Source of the DNA: an uncultured Bacteroidales bacterium
GTDB taxonomy: Bacteria; Bacteroidota; Bacteroidia; Bacteroidales; ML635J-15
Length of the DNA stretch: 34,218 nucleotides
Reading direction: 5' to 3'
NCBI GenBank assembly: GCA_937899245.1
Contig: CALDKB010000011.1
Coordinates: forward strand, 1-34,218
Under the pieces are notes generated by a model that was not told where the DNA came from, did not search any database, and saw only the letters and a list, made by a program, of their open reading frames with translations. Every line of letters begins with the position of its first letter. Positions within the stretch are counted from its first letter, which is position 1. The position numbers and the translations under genes are program-made. Shown here in pieces: positions 8,444 to 15,746 of the stretch.

Positions 8444-9568
8444 TTATTTCCATTCCTTGCTCCGTAATTCGTTTTTCTTTTGCAGTTCAAGTTCATTGAC
8501 TGTCCGTTCCACCACTTCTCGCAACTGATACGCGGCCACTCCGAGAGGTTTGTCAATGTCCTTAAGCGACCATTCCACTATGGTTTTGTCGTATGCCTTG
8601 CAGATAATAAGCCCAACCGAAGGATTGTCGTCGTCTCGTTTGAGCAATTTGTCGGCTGCCGTAACGTAGAAATTTATCTTTCCCGCAAACTCAGGCACAA
8701 ACCTGACTGCTTTCAAATCGATGACCACATAGCGTTTCTGCGGAATATGGTAGAATATCAAATCTGGGAAAAACGAAGTTCCGTCGGGCATACGCAGCTC
8801 CTTCTGGCGACCGACAAACGCAAATCCTTCCCCCAACTCCAAAAGAAACCTTGTTATGTTGGCAATCAAAGCATCTTCCAGCTCTTTTTCGTCATACCCG
8901 CTCTTCATTGTCAGAAAGTCAAACGAATAGGGGTCCTTCAGCATCTCCTGTGCCAACTGCCCTTGCACAACAGGAAGTTTGTCGGTAAAATTGGTGATGG
9001 CTTTGGCAGTGTGCGAATAGAGGTCGTGCCGGATGTTATCATCGAGCATATTGCGGCTCCAATTGCCTTCAATGGTTTTGTTGATATAAAACAACGCTTC
9101 GTCAAGAGAATTGGATTTTGATACGATGTGGATATGATGTCCCCACGGCACCAATCCGAAAGATTCAGGCATCTCTAAAAAGCCGACAGGTTGTTGGCTT
9201 TTTTTGTCCACACCATCATTTTCAGAAAAGCCAGCAGGTTGTTGGCTTTTTCCAATGTGTTCGAAATAAAACAAATACCAACGCTTCATATCTTTGACGT
9301 TAGACCACGAGAACCCCGACTCTTCGGGAAATTCATTTCTCATATCCAAAGCGAATTGCTTGACTATGCCTTTGCCCCAATTTTCCTCAGGATGCATCTC
9401 GGTGAGGTCTCTTCCTATGCTCCAATAGAACTCAAGCATAGCGGTATTGACCCGCACCATCGCTTTGGCCTGCGCTGTGCGGAAGCGTGTCTTCACATCC
9501 GACAACCACGCTACATAATCCTTGTCGGCAACCATCCTGTCTCTATTTACAAACATCGGTTCGTTCAT
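8444..9568 (-). CDS. DUF1016 / YhcG-like PDDEXK nuclease (copy 1)
   Basis: A 374-residue protein of the DUF1016 family. The N-terminal domain (about 15-105) has the usual VNTAMLEFYWSIGRDL and WSNVKDMKRWYLFY segments. The C-terminal PDDEXK nuclease domain (about 135-350) begins after VPWGHH and has FPDLIFYH followed by VVIDLKAVRF, with Asp where relatives have Glu in ExK. Two copies of KSQQP(A/V)GF lie 16 residues apart at 107-130, in the interdomain linker. The family is common in defence islands and beside restriction-modification loci. Its exact substrate is not established here. The gene follows methyltransferase stub A and precedes the restriction operon with a 233-nt gap holding a promoter, so it is probably a separate transcription unit. 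Confidence 0.9.
   Translation of the reverse strand: MNEPMFVNRDRMVADKDYVAWLSDVKTRFRTAQAKAMVRVNTAMLEFYWSIGRDLTEMHPEENWGKGIVKQFALDMRNEFPEESGFSWSNVKDMKRWYLFYFEHIGKSQQPAGFSENDGVDKKSQQPVGFLEMPESFGLVPWGHHIHIVSKSNSLDEALFYINKTIEGNWSRNMLDDNIRHDLYSHTAKAITNFTDKLPVVQGQLAQEMLKDPYSFDFLTMKSGYDEKELEDALIANITRFLLELGEGFAFVGRQKELRMPDGTSFFPDLIFYHIPQKRYVVIDLKAVRFVPEFAGKINFYVTAADKLLKRDDDNPSVGLIICKAYDKTIVEWSLKDIDKPLGVAAYQLREVVERTVNELELQKKNELRSKEWK
9179..9250 (-). repeat. Coding direct repeat in DUF1016 copy 1
   Basis: Two near-identical segments of about 22 nt (agccgacaggttgttggc and agccagcaggttgttggc on the plus strand) are 48 nt apart. They encode KSQQPVGF and KSQQPAGF in the linker before the nuclease domain. 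Confidence 0.85.
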
Positions 9569-9609
9569 TGTTTCCGTATTTTGTTGTTTTCTTTGAGGAC
9601 ATATTTATT

Positions 9610-9690
9610 CTAAATTCCTCTTATCAAATTCACATCATCACCGCACCCTGCGAACAAATCGATAAATGTATATTTTTTCTTTTTCGCCAT
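9610..9690 (-). pseudogene. C5-methyltransferase 5' stub A
   Basis: A 26-codon frame begins MAKKKKYTFIDLFAGCG, the start and motif I of a C5-cytosine methyltransferase. It then diverges and stops at a TAG at 9610-9612. It has a ribosome-binding-like AAAGAGGATAAT before the ATG. The AGCG version of motif I differs from the AGLG of the intact gene at 6713-8209, so the stub came from another methyltransferase. It sits 41 nt upstream of DUF1016 copy 1. Confidence 0.75.
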
Positions 9691-9704
9691 ATATTATCCT
9701 CTTT

Positions 9705-9788
9705 TTACTTTTCAAACACTCTCTCCCTGTGCCACTCCAAAAACTGCTTGTTCGGCAGGTGATCTTCGGGCAGGGAGATTTTTATTAT
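9705..9788 (-). pseudogene. C-terminal fragment of an unknown gene before stub A
   Basis: A minus-strand frame closed upstream by TGA encodes KISLPEDHLPNKQF then LEWHRERVFEK and a TAA stop, 14 nt before the stub A ATG. It looks like the last codons of a lost gene that once sat directly upstream of the methyltransferase that left stub A. The family is not recognised. Confidence 0.4.
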
Positions 9789-9824
9789 TCAATTCTTACC
9801 CTTGCGTCATCATTTTCTCATTGT

Positions 9825-11234
9825 TCAATTGTTGGATTTATTATATTTCAGTACCACCCAACGACCTTCTTTTCGTCCGCCTTCACGTTTGATGATGTCG
9901 TGATTCTGCAGGTAGGCGATGTCGCGCTGGATGGTGCGTGTCGTAAAAGAATTCTTTCCCGACATTTTTTCGGTCAGTTCAGCAACAGTCATGGTAGGAT
10001 ATAGCGAAAGAAAACCAATGATATTTATCTGTCGCTCAGATAATTCCATATCAAATTCTTTTACGACATCTTTTACGACATTTTGGTCGCTGTTTTCGGG
10101 TGTTTGCTCGTTTTTGTAAGGATTGCCAGCTGGGCGTTGAATAGTAACTAACGTGCCGCCACAAAAGTTTTCCACCTTAGGCAATGGCAAACCGACAGCT
10201 TCTATGGCCTCCTTGATTTTTTTGTAACCGCGTCCCCAGGCTTCAACATAACCTGCCTTGAAAAATGCTGTAGCTATATTCTTGTTGCGGGGTTTGGACG
10301 AGTGTTTTTGGAACAGCGTCTCCTGCGTATATCCTTCGGGCAGTTCACCATCATTCCACAACTCTATATGGTCATCATAAATACGCATCTGTATGTCAGC
10401 TCCCGAATAATCCTTGTGAACGATAGCGTTATAGATAATCTCCCGCAAGGCATCTTCGGGAATCTCCAGAATTTCCTTGCGTTGCATATTTTCGTAATGG
10501 ATATATGCTTTAAGATAGTATGACTTAAGCAGTTTTATAACCTTGTCGGGCATCTCAATCAGGTTGCCTTCTACTACATCCTGGACTATCAACTCGGATT
10601 CGTTTTGACCGAACTTTCCTATTTTGAATGCAACCCCGGAAAAATATTTCTGCGTTTTTTTTGCAAAAAGCAGCAATGCTGCATTCTTCAGATAGCCATT
10701 CTCGTCAATGAGGTTGAGATTTTCCAACACCTGCGTGGTTGAGACATTGCGTTCGTCAGAATCAATACGTCCAGAAGCAATTCCTTTCGTTATAAAATAG
10801 TCGATAGCGTTGCGGTCAATGCAATCAACAGATGTTGTTGTGTGAGGATATTCATCCCACGACCGCCCCAATTTTCGAAGTATAAACTGCTGAAGAGCAG
10901 CACCATTCAGTTCTTGCTTGGTGGATCCCGAGCGGTAATGATATTTGCCGTGATAGCTAACAGGCATTGGGCAGGGTTGTATGGCAATCTCAATATAAGA
11001 CTTTCCGGACTCATAAAGCAGATTGACATCAGCTACAATGCCAAGATGCGTTACAATCTTGTTGGGGATGTCCTCCATCAGTTTCTTAGAATCATCTACG
11101 CCCACTACTTCTCGGTTATCGTTGACTCCAATGTAAATCTTGCCGCCCTGCGCATTGGCAAAGCCGCAAATCCACTTCAGGTATTCATCTCGCCACGTTT
11201 CCTTATATTCTATATTTTGTGATTTGCTATCCAT
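9825..11234 (-). CDS. AlbA_2 (Schlafen-like) ATP-binding protein with C-terminal winged helix
   Basis: A 469-residue protein of the family often annotated as an ATP-binding or RNA-binding transcriptional regulator. The N-terminal AlbA_2 domain (about 5-130) has EYKETWRDEYLKWICGFANA and GGKIYIGVNDNREVVGVDD. A GHKL-type domain (about 255-370) has LREIIYNAIVHKDY and HIELWNDGELPEG and ends in the typical EAWGRGYKKI. The last 65 residues form a winged helix (ERQINIIGFL, TRTIQRDIAYLQ). A short repeat NVVKDVVKEF joins the two parts. It lies between the two DUF1016 nucleases and starts inside the end of stub B. AlbA_2 genes are frequent passengers of restriction loci. The biochemical role is unclear. 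Confidence 0.9.
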   Translation of the reverse strand: MDSKSQNIEYKETWRDEYLKWICGFANAQGGKIYIGVNDNREVVGVDDSKKLMEDIPNKIVTHLGIVADVNLLYESGKSYIEIAIQPCPMPVSYHGKYHYRSGSTKQELNGAALQQFILRKLGRSWDEYPHTTTSVDCIDRNAIDYFITKGIASGRIDSDERNVSTTQVLENLNLIDENGYLKNAALLLFAKKTQKYFSGVAFKIGKFGQNESELIVQDVVEGNLIEMPDKVIKLLKSYYLKAYIHYENMQRKEILEIPEDALREIIYNAIVHKDYSGADIQMRIYDDHIELWNDGELPEGYTQETLFQKHSSKPRNKNIATAFFKAGYVEAWGRGYKKIKEAIEAVGLPLPKVENFCGGTLVTIQRPAGNPYKNEQTPENSDQNVVKDVVKEFDMELSERQINIIGFLSLYPTMTVAELTEKMSGKNSFTTRTIQRDIAYLQNHDIIKREGGRKEGRWVVLKYNKSNN

Positions 11235-11319
11235 GTTTCTTTAGAATGTATCCTCCGCCATGTTTTTTCATTTCGCACCCCGCGGACAAACCGATGAATG
11301 TATATTTTTTCTTTGGCAT
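11227..11319 (-). pseudogene. C5-methyltransferase 5' stub B
   Basis: A 30-codon frame begins MPKKKYTFIGLSAGCE, a degraded methyltransferase start (IGLSAG for IDLFAG). It continues as unrelated sequence and ends at a TAG at 11227-11229, overlapping the first codons of the AlbA_2 gene. The ATG is 2 nt after the stop of DUF1016 copy 2, with AAGGAAGGAAAATAATT upstream as a good binding site. The stub could therefore be translated and could couple the two genes. Confidence 0.72.
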
Positions 11320-11321
11320 AA

Positions 11322-12440
11322 TTATTTTCCTTCCTTTATGTTTTCTTTTTCCATCCTATCGGCAAGTTTGTCTTCAATCTCCTCAATGGTGGGTATCATA
11401 CCTTCCACTTCGGTTGGATAAAGTTTTCCCAACTCAAACTCCGAGATGCCAATCGGTTGATTACTTGATTCAAGTGCGTATTGTGCCAAGAGATTGTCTT
11501 TGGTCTTGCAAATAAGCAATCCGATAGTCGGATTATGGCATTCCTGCTTTAAAATATGGTTGCAAGCCACAACATACGTTCCCAATTGTCCGACATCAGG
11601 AGCATCAAATTCACCAATCTTAACTTCTATCACCACATAGCAATTCAGTGATATATGAAAAAAGAGCAAATCTATGAATTTTTCCTTCGTACCAATCTGC
11701 AAACGATATTCCTTGCCTACATACGCAAATCCGGTTCCCAATTCCACCAGAAATTCGGTGATGTTTTTCAAGAGAGCGTCTTTCAACAATGTTTCATTGT
11801 ACTTTCCTCGCACGCAAGTAAATGCGAAATTATAAGGATCCTTTGTTATCTCATTGGCAAGGTCGCCCATAGGTTCTGGCAACGTATCGACAAAATTCGT
11901 CACCGCATTTCCTTCACGTTCATAAAGTCCGCTGCCAATCCACATTTCAAGCGTACTGCGACTCCATCCTTCCTTTAGTATTTTACGTACAAAAAAAACA
12001 GCTTTATCCTTATCGCCATTTACTTTGTCAAGAATGATCCGATGTTGCCCCCAAGGTATCTGGAAAATTTCTGCCGCAACCTGTGGCAAAATTTCATTGT
12101 CCAATTCTGCCACAACTTGTGGCAAAATTGTATTGTTTTGAGAATAAAGCAGATAAAAATCCTTCATATAGCGAATGTTTCTTTCTGACAATCCGCTCAC
12201 ATTAGGTAACTCTGCTTGCAAATCCTTACTCAAAATACTGTAGAAATGGCTTCCGTATTTGTTGTCAAGACCATATTTGACAATGTCACGCCCCAAACTC
12301 CAATAGAACTGAAGCATCACGGAATTCACCTTCACCGCCGCCTTAATCTGGCTGTTTCTGTATCGTACAGACAGACTGCGGATCCATTCCTTGTAATCCG
12401 TGTCCGTTATGGTGATATTCTTCAGATTCTGTTTCGTCAT
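11322..12440 (-). CDS. DUF1016 / YhcG-like PDDEXK nuclease (copy 2)
   Basis: A 372-residue second member of the DUF1016 family, clearly diverged from copy 1. The N-terminal domain has VNSVMLQFYWSLGRDI and SERNIRYMKDFYLLYS. The nuclease domain follows IPWGQH and contains FIDLLFFH and VVIEVKIGEF, which keep the Glu of ExK that copy 1 lacks. The linker at 105-128 holds two 12-residue units, ILPQVVAELDNE and ILPQVAAEIFQI, at the same place as the repeat in copy 1. The leader resembles that of copy 1 (AAGAAAACAACAA just before the start). Stub C lies 22 nt upstream. The stop is 2 nt from stub B, so it probably shares a transcript with the AlbA_2 gene. Confidence 0.9.
   Translation of the reverse strand: MTKQNLKNITITDTDYKEWIRSLSVRYRNSQIKAAVKVNSVMLQFYWSLGRDIVKYGLDNKYGSHFYSILSKDLQAELPNVSGLSERNIRYMKDFYLLYSQNNTILPQVVAELDNEILPQVAAEIFQIPWGQHRIILDKVNGDKDKAVFFVRKILKEGWSRSTLEMWIGSGLYEREGNAVTNFVDTLPEPMGDLANEITKDPYNFAFTCVRGKYNETLLKDALLKNITEFLVELGTGFAYVGKEYRLQIGTKEKFIDLLFFHISLNCYVVIEVKIGEFDAPDVGQLGTYVVACNHILKQECHNPTIGLLICKTKDNLLAQYALESSNQPIGISEFELGKLYPTEVEGMIPTIEEIEDKLADRMEKENIKEGK
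12057..12128 (-). repeat. Coding tandem repeat in DUF1016 copy 2
   Basis: Two 36-nt units in tandem (plus strand: gccgcaacctgtggcaaa and gccacaacttgtggcaaa) encode ILPQVxAE in the interdomain linker. The position equals that of the 48-nt repeat in copy 1, but the sequence is unrelated. Confidence 0.8.
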
Positions 12441-12462
12441 TGCTTGTTGTTTTCTTCGTGGT

Positions 12463-12534
12463 CTATTTTATTCTAAATTTCCCTTTCTTGTATTGCGCAA
12501 ACAAATCTATGAATGTATATTTCTTTTTTGCCAT
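12463..12534 (-). pseudogene. C5-methyltransferase 5' stub C
   Basis: A 23-codon frame begins MAKKKYTFIDLFAQ, breaks from the methyltransferase sequence at the Gly of motif I, and stops at a TAG at 12463-12465. Just upstream on the minus strand a short frame ending VISKAIELGFKK and TAA may be the tail of another lost gene. The sequence between the stub and the DUF1016 start resembles that after stub A. Confidence 0.72.
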
Positions 12535-12690
12535 TTTACTTCTTAAATCCTAGTTCAATCGCCTTGCTTATAACTATTCAAGCATAAGCGAATTGCATAC
12601 TTTTCCCTTTTAAATATTTAAATCTCCAAATTTACTCCTAATTTTTTACACGGCGAAATAAACTTATAAACAAATTTTCACTCACAAATA

Positions 12691-12732
12691 AAAAAACAAC
12701 CTGTGCCCAAACGTATCACAGGTTGTTTTTTT
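12691..12732 (-). terminator. Intrinsic terminator (bidirectional)
   Basis: Stem CAACCTGTG (12697-12705) pairs with CACAGGTTG (12717-12725) around an 11-nt loop. It is flanked by six A on one side and a run of T on the other. It lies just after the DUF2442 gene on the minus strand and can also act from the plus side. Confidence 0.85.
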
Positions 12733-12754
12733 GCCAAATAATTTTTATTCCATT

Positions 12755-13174
12755 TTATTTTTCTTTCTCCCTGTAACGACGATCAATTTCAGCATGCAAT
12801 CTTCCGAAAGACTCTTCACTGGGAACATTAAACTCTCTTTCTGCCGGACTCATCAAATCCAATTGCAAATAAGCCAAACCATCTATTTTGCCAAGCCGTA
12901 ACGCTTCCGGATTAAAATCCATATCATTGCCCCATGTTAGCACGCCATCGTCAATGCTAAAGGTCTTGAACTTATCGACATCAGCAAACTGGCTTATCAA
13001 CGGATTGGTATTCTGGCGAATATAGTCGCCAAAATCAATAAATTTTGTCGTGTCGTCAGCGAACTTTACGACCAAAGCGTATCCACACGCATATATTGCA
13101 TCGACAACACCAATAAAAATGTCATCTTTTTTACGCCTTCCTCTTTTGCCAGCTTGCCATTGGCAAATCGGCAT
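12755..13174 (-). CDS. DUF2442 protein at the island boundary, start probably altered
   Basis: Residues about 20-85 match a DUF2442 domain (YALVVKFADDTTKFIDFG, NPLISQFADVDKFKTF, VLTWGNDMDFNPEAL). A charged C-terminal tail follows (RLHAEIDRRYREKEK). DUF2442 proteins are small and often lie near toxin-antitoxin or mobile regions; the function is unknown. The first 15 or so residues (MPICQWQAGKRGRRK) lie antisense to the DUF6266 remnant and are unlike a normal DUF2442 start, which should begin near KKDDIFIGVV. The native start may have been lost at the junction near 13130-13145, leaving either a fused new N-terminus or a dead gene. Confidence 0.55.
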   Translation of the reverse strand: MPICQWQAGKRGRRKKDDIFIGVVDAIYACGYALVVKFADDTTKFIDFGDYIRQNTNPLISQFADVDKFKTFSIDDGVLTWGNDMDFNPEALRLGKIDGLAYLQLDLMSPAEREFNVPSEESFGRLHAEIDRRYREKEK

Positions 13175-13575
13175 ACAACGTTGCCTACTCGCACATTTTC
13201 AACACAGCCATCATTGGCGAATACCCCGACTTTGCCATCGACTATTCACTTTGTCAGGTTTCCGTTGGCGAGCTTAAGCAAGCCATAAATCCTATTGCCA
13301 CCATTGCCGGCGCCCAGCTGAACATAACATGGGACGACAATTCCAGTTGTCCGAATGCCGCACCCGACGATATCGCCATGGCATTGATATTAAATACGAC
13401 GAAAATGGAATCCATCTACACTACCGTCCCATTCACCCGTTCCGGCATGACCCTCTGTGCCGACATTCCGGCCGAATGGTCCGGCAATACATTTGTGGCC
13501 TACCTTGTTCTCTCCTCTGCCGACAACAAACGCATTTCAAACTCGCAGTATCTCGGTGAATTCATCAGCCGATAG
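13144..13575 (+). pseudogene. 5'-truncated DUF6266 gene
   Basis: The plus strand is open from about 13144 to a TAG at 13573-13575. It encodes the C-terminal portion of a DUF6266 protein, a Bacteroidota-specific family: SAYNVAYSHIFNTAIIGEYP, DFAIDYSLCQVSVGELKQAI, AGAQLNITWDD, FVAYLVLSS, and SNSQYLGEF at the end. The N-terminal portion is missing and there is no start codon or promoter. Its codon use and higher GC match the core genes to the right, so it probably marks the pre-insertion chromosome edge of the defence island. Confidence 0.7.
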
Positions 13576-13718
13576 GCAAAAAAAACTCCCTACCAACACC
13601 CATATCCAACACATTAACATTTTGTCTGTCTTATATTTCAAGCCACTTCAGACATTGGCCAACAAACTACGCATATTGTAATCCTTGATGCAGAAAATAG
13701 CCTCTGAAAAAACACCTC

Positions 13719-13749
13719 TTGCCTATTCAAGTATTTTGTAATACTTTTG
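13719..13749 (+). promoter_or_regulatory. Promoter of the lipoprotein gene
   Basis: TTG at 13719-13721 and TACTTTTG at 13742-13749 are separated by 20 nt, a full Bacteroidota -33/-7 match. The leader to the ATG at 13841 is about 85 nt. Confidence 0.75.
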
Positions 13750-13840
13750 CGCCGCAATCGCTAATCGACAAATAACATTTGTTTCCACCCCTTAGCGCAT
13801 TGTTATAGTTTTGATTATTAACAATTTAATTTATAGTAAC

Positions 13841-14359
13841 ATGAAAAAGCTTTTTTATTTGGGCATTGCTGCCGCATTTGCTTTTGCAACAACAGCTTGC
13901 AACAGCAACAACACTACAAACGAACAGGAAGCCGAAGCACAAAACGAACCTGCTGTTGAAGAAACTGTAGTTGAAGAACCTGCCGCTCCTGAAACTTTCG
14001 ACCACTACGAATGGACAATGACCCTGCCAACAGACGTTTGGGAGGTTAACGTTGCTTATTCCGACATGGGCATCAACAAGATTGGCGAAAGCATCCATTT
14101 CAACATTAAGGACTGGAAGGACACCAGCATCGAGAAATGCGCACCTAACGGCGACTGCCTCGAAGAAAACCGTCAGGAAGACATCGTAACCGGCGAATAC
14201 ACTTGGACAGTTTACACTAAGGCCGGCAATTATGGTGTTGCTTGCTATACTTACGACCCAACAAACAAAATGGTTGTACGCGTTGGTGCCGAAGGTATCG
14301 ATGATCCTAAGAGTGCCGACTTAATGGCTATCCTTGAAGGTTTCGCAGTTAAGAAATAA
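13841..14359 (+). CDS. Small secreted lipoprotein
   Basis: A 172-residue protein starting at the ATG at 13841; a frame extension to 13811 adds only AT-rich leader. A lipoprotein signal is visible: MKKLFYLGIAAAFAFATTAC with Cys at about residue 20. A Glu/Ala/Pro-rich acidic spacer follows (about 25-50). The folded domain has FDHYEWTMTLP, WEVNVAYSDM and YTWTVYTKAG. I do not recognise a named family. A strong promoter and a strong terminator bracket the gene, so it is a single-gene unit. The product is probably anchored in the inner or outer membrane facing the periplasm or the outside. Confidence 0.88.
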   Translation: MKKLFYLGIAAAFAFATTACNSNNTTNEQEAEAQNEPAVEETVVEEPAAPETFDHYEWTMTLPTDVWEVNVAYSDMGINKIGESIHFNIKDWKDTSIEKCAPNGDCLEENRQEDIVTGEYTWTVYTKAGNYGVACYTYDPTNKMVVRVGAEGIDDPKSADLMAILEGFAVKK

Positions 14360-14383
14360 CTTTTAGACGAACTCAAGTCAAAC

Positions 14384-14410
14384 AAGGCGACCAACTGGCC
14401 GCCTTTTTTT
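14384..14410 (+). terminator. Intrinsic terminator after the lipoprotein gene
   Basis: AAGGCG and CGCCTT form the stem around a ten-nt loop, followed by eight or more T, 25 nt past the stop codon. Confidence 0.85.
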
Positions 14411-14588
14411 TCTCCAGACAACACCTCAACACCTTGACATTCAATTACAACCAGCTTCGACATATACTGTTTTTATATCGTTAAACCAAGTTTGTAGCAC
14501 GCCAGATATTCACACGAACCTACATGGTGCCAGTCAAGAAGACAAGAAACATCAGCAGCAAAAAACGCCGAGCATTAAAACATTATTC

Positions 14589-14596
14589 TATCTTTG
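14589..14596 (+). promoter_or_regulatory. Putative -7 box for the gene at 14616
   Basis: TATCTTTG matches TAnnTTTG and lies 19 nt before the ATG. No convincing TTG is seen at -33, so the leader would be short and the promoter weak. Confidence 0.5.
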
Positions 14597-14615
14597 CGTC
14601 ATTATTACTACGACA

Positions 14616-15062
14616 ATGAAGAAACTTGCTTTTACATTAACCATCTGCCTTTTCAGCATCATTACTTTTGCCCAGCAGCTCGATGCAATAATGATATCCG
14701 AATCCATCTACCTTTCGATTGACGAATCAAGACATAGCAAATACATGCTAGCCTGCGTTGACTACGAGAGCGAAAGTTCCGACAAGATTACAGGCATCTG
14801 CCTCGGAAACACTAAGAAGACGGTCTCGGTGAATTTGCTCAAGATCGGCAAGGCCATCGAGCAGGCACAAGCCAACTGCACGGAATCGAACAAAATCGGA
14901 CTAAGCAAGAAAATCAAGGACGACTGCAGCTCCACCTACACTGTACAGGCCACAAAGGCAAATGACACCTTTTCATATGCATTCCGTTTCAACTCCGGCA
15001 ATGCCACCTGCATAGACTTCGACCCCGAAGCGCTGCAGAAAATTCTCGACATATTCGAATAG
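14616..15062 (+). CDS. Secreted hypothetical protein
   Basis: A 148-residue protein with a standard signal peptide (MKKLAFTLTICLFSIITFAQ, cleavage after about residue 19). The mature part is about 128 residues with five cysteines, including CVDYES, GICLGN and DDCSS, so disulfides are possible in the periplasm. I do not recognise the family. It converges with the O-methyltransferase gene, with 44 nt between stops. Confidence 0.8.
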   Translation: MKKLAFTLTICLFSIITFAQQLDAIMISESIYLSIDESRHSKYMLACVDYESESSDKITGICLGNTKKTVSVNLLKIGKAIEQAQANCTESNKIGLSKKIKDDCSSTYTVQATKANDTFSYAFRFNSGNATCIDFDPEALQKILDIFE

Positions 15063-15106
15063 GAAATACCGGAATTACCAAAACGGCGCAACCATATAAA
15101 ACGCCA

Positions 15107-15745
15107 CTACAGCTTCCTTATAAGCATAAGGCCATCACGCACGGGAAGTATAAGTTTCTGCAAGTCTGTGCGACCCTCAATATATTTGTTGAAGGCAATT
15201 ATACCCTGAGTCATATAATCGTTGGACGCCGGCGTGGTAAAAATCTTGTCGTACCAGATTACATTGTCGGCAACTATAAGTCCGCCCTTCGACACCTTTG
15301 GATACACAGCATCGAAATACTGTATGTACTCTCGCTTGTCGCCATCGATAAAAGCCAGGTCGAAACATTCGTCGAGCGATGGCACAACCTCGAGCGCATC
15401 GCCTACAATCTGCGTTATTTTCGTCTCCAGTCCGGCCATCTTGAAATATTTTGCCGACAGCCACTCTATTTCATCATTCACCTCTAGGGTTGTCAAATGT
15501 CCGCCCTCCGGCAGGGCGCGAGCCATACAAATGGCCGAATAGCCAACATAAGTACCAATCTCTAGCACGTTACGTGCATGGCTCATTCCTATCAGCATGG
15601 CAAGCAGGTTACCCTGAAAACGCCCAGACATCATCCGCGGATGTATCTGCGTCAACGATGCCTCGCGAACAAGAGACTTCAAAACAGAATCCTCATCACA
15701 GCCATACTGCTCAATATACTCATAGCGGCGTTCCTCGTCTGTCAT
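15107..15745 (-). CDS. O-methyltransferase, family 3
   Basis: A 212-residue SAM-dependent O-methyltransferase of the CCoAMT-like family. The SAM-binding motif I is VLEIGTYVGYSAICMA (about 60-75). An acidic residue after a strand (TTLEVN) binds the ribose, and FDLAFIDGDKREY carries the metal-binding Asp. ADNVIWYDKI is the conserved downstream motif. Length is normal for the family. The ATG lies 1 nt after the stop of the M16 peptidase gene, so the two form an operon. The physiological substrate is unknown; relatives act on catechol-like compounds. Confidence 0.93.
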   Translation of the reverse strand: MTDEERRYEYIEQYGCDEDSVLKSLVREASLTQIHPRMMSGRFQGNLLAMLIGMSHARNVLEIGTYVGYSAICMARALPEGGHLTTLEVNDEIEWLSAKYFKMAGLETKITQIVGDALEVVPSLDECFDLAFIDGDKREYIQYFDAVYPKVSKGGLIVADNVIWYDKIFTTPASNDYMTQGIIAFNKYIEGRTDLQKLILPVRDGLMLIRKL

Positions 15746-15746
15746 C

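Noticed and set aside
8444..12440. Remnant of a type I restriction system
   Set aside because: DUF1016 and AlbA_2 genes often lie in hsd loci, but no hsdR, hsdM or hsdS sequence is seen here. The stubs are C5-methyltransferase-like.
12691..12732. CRISPR repeat or integrase attachment site
   Set aside because: It is a single inverted repeat with A and T tracts on each side, which is a bidirectional terminator.
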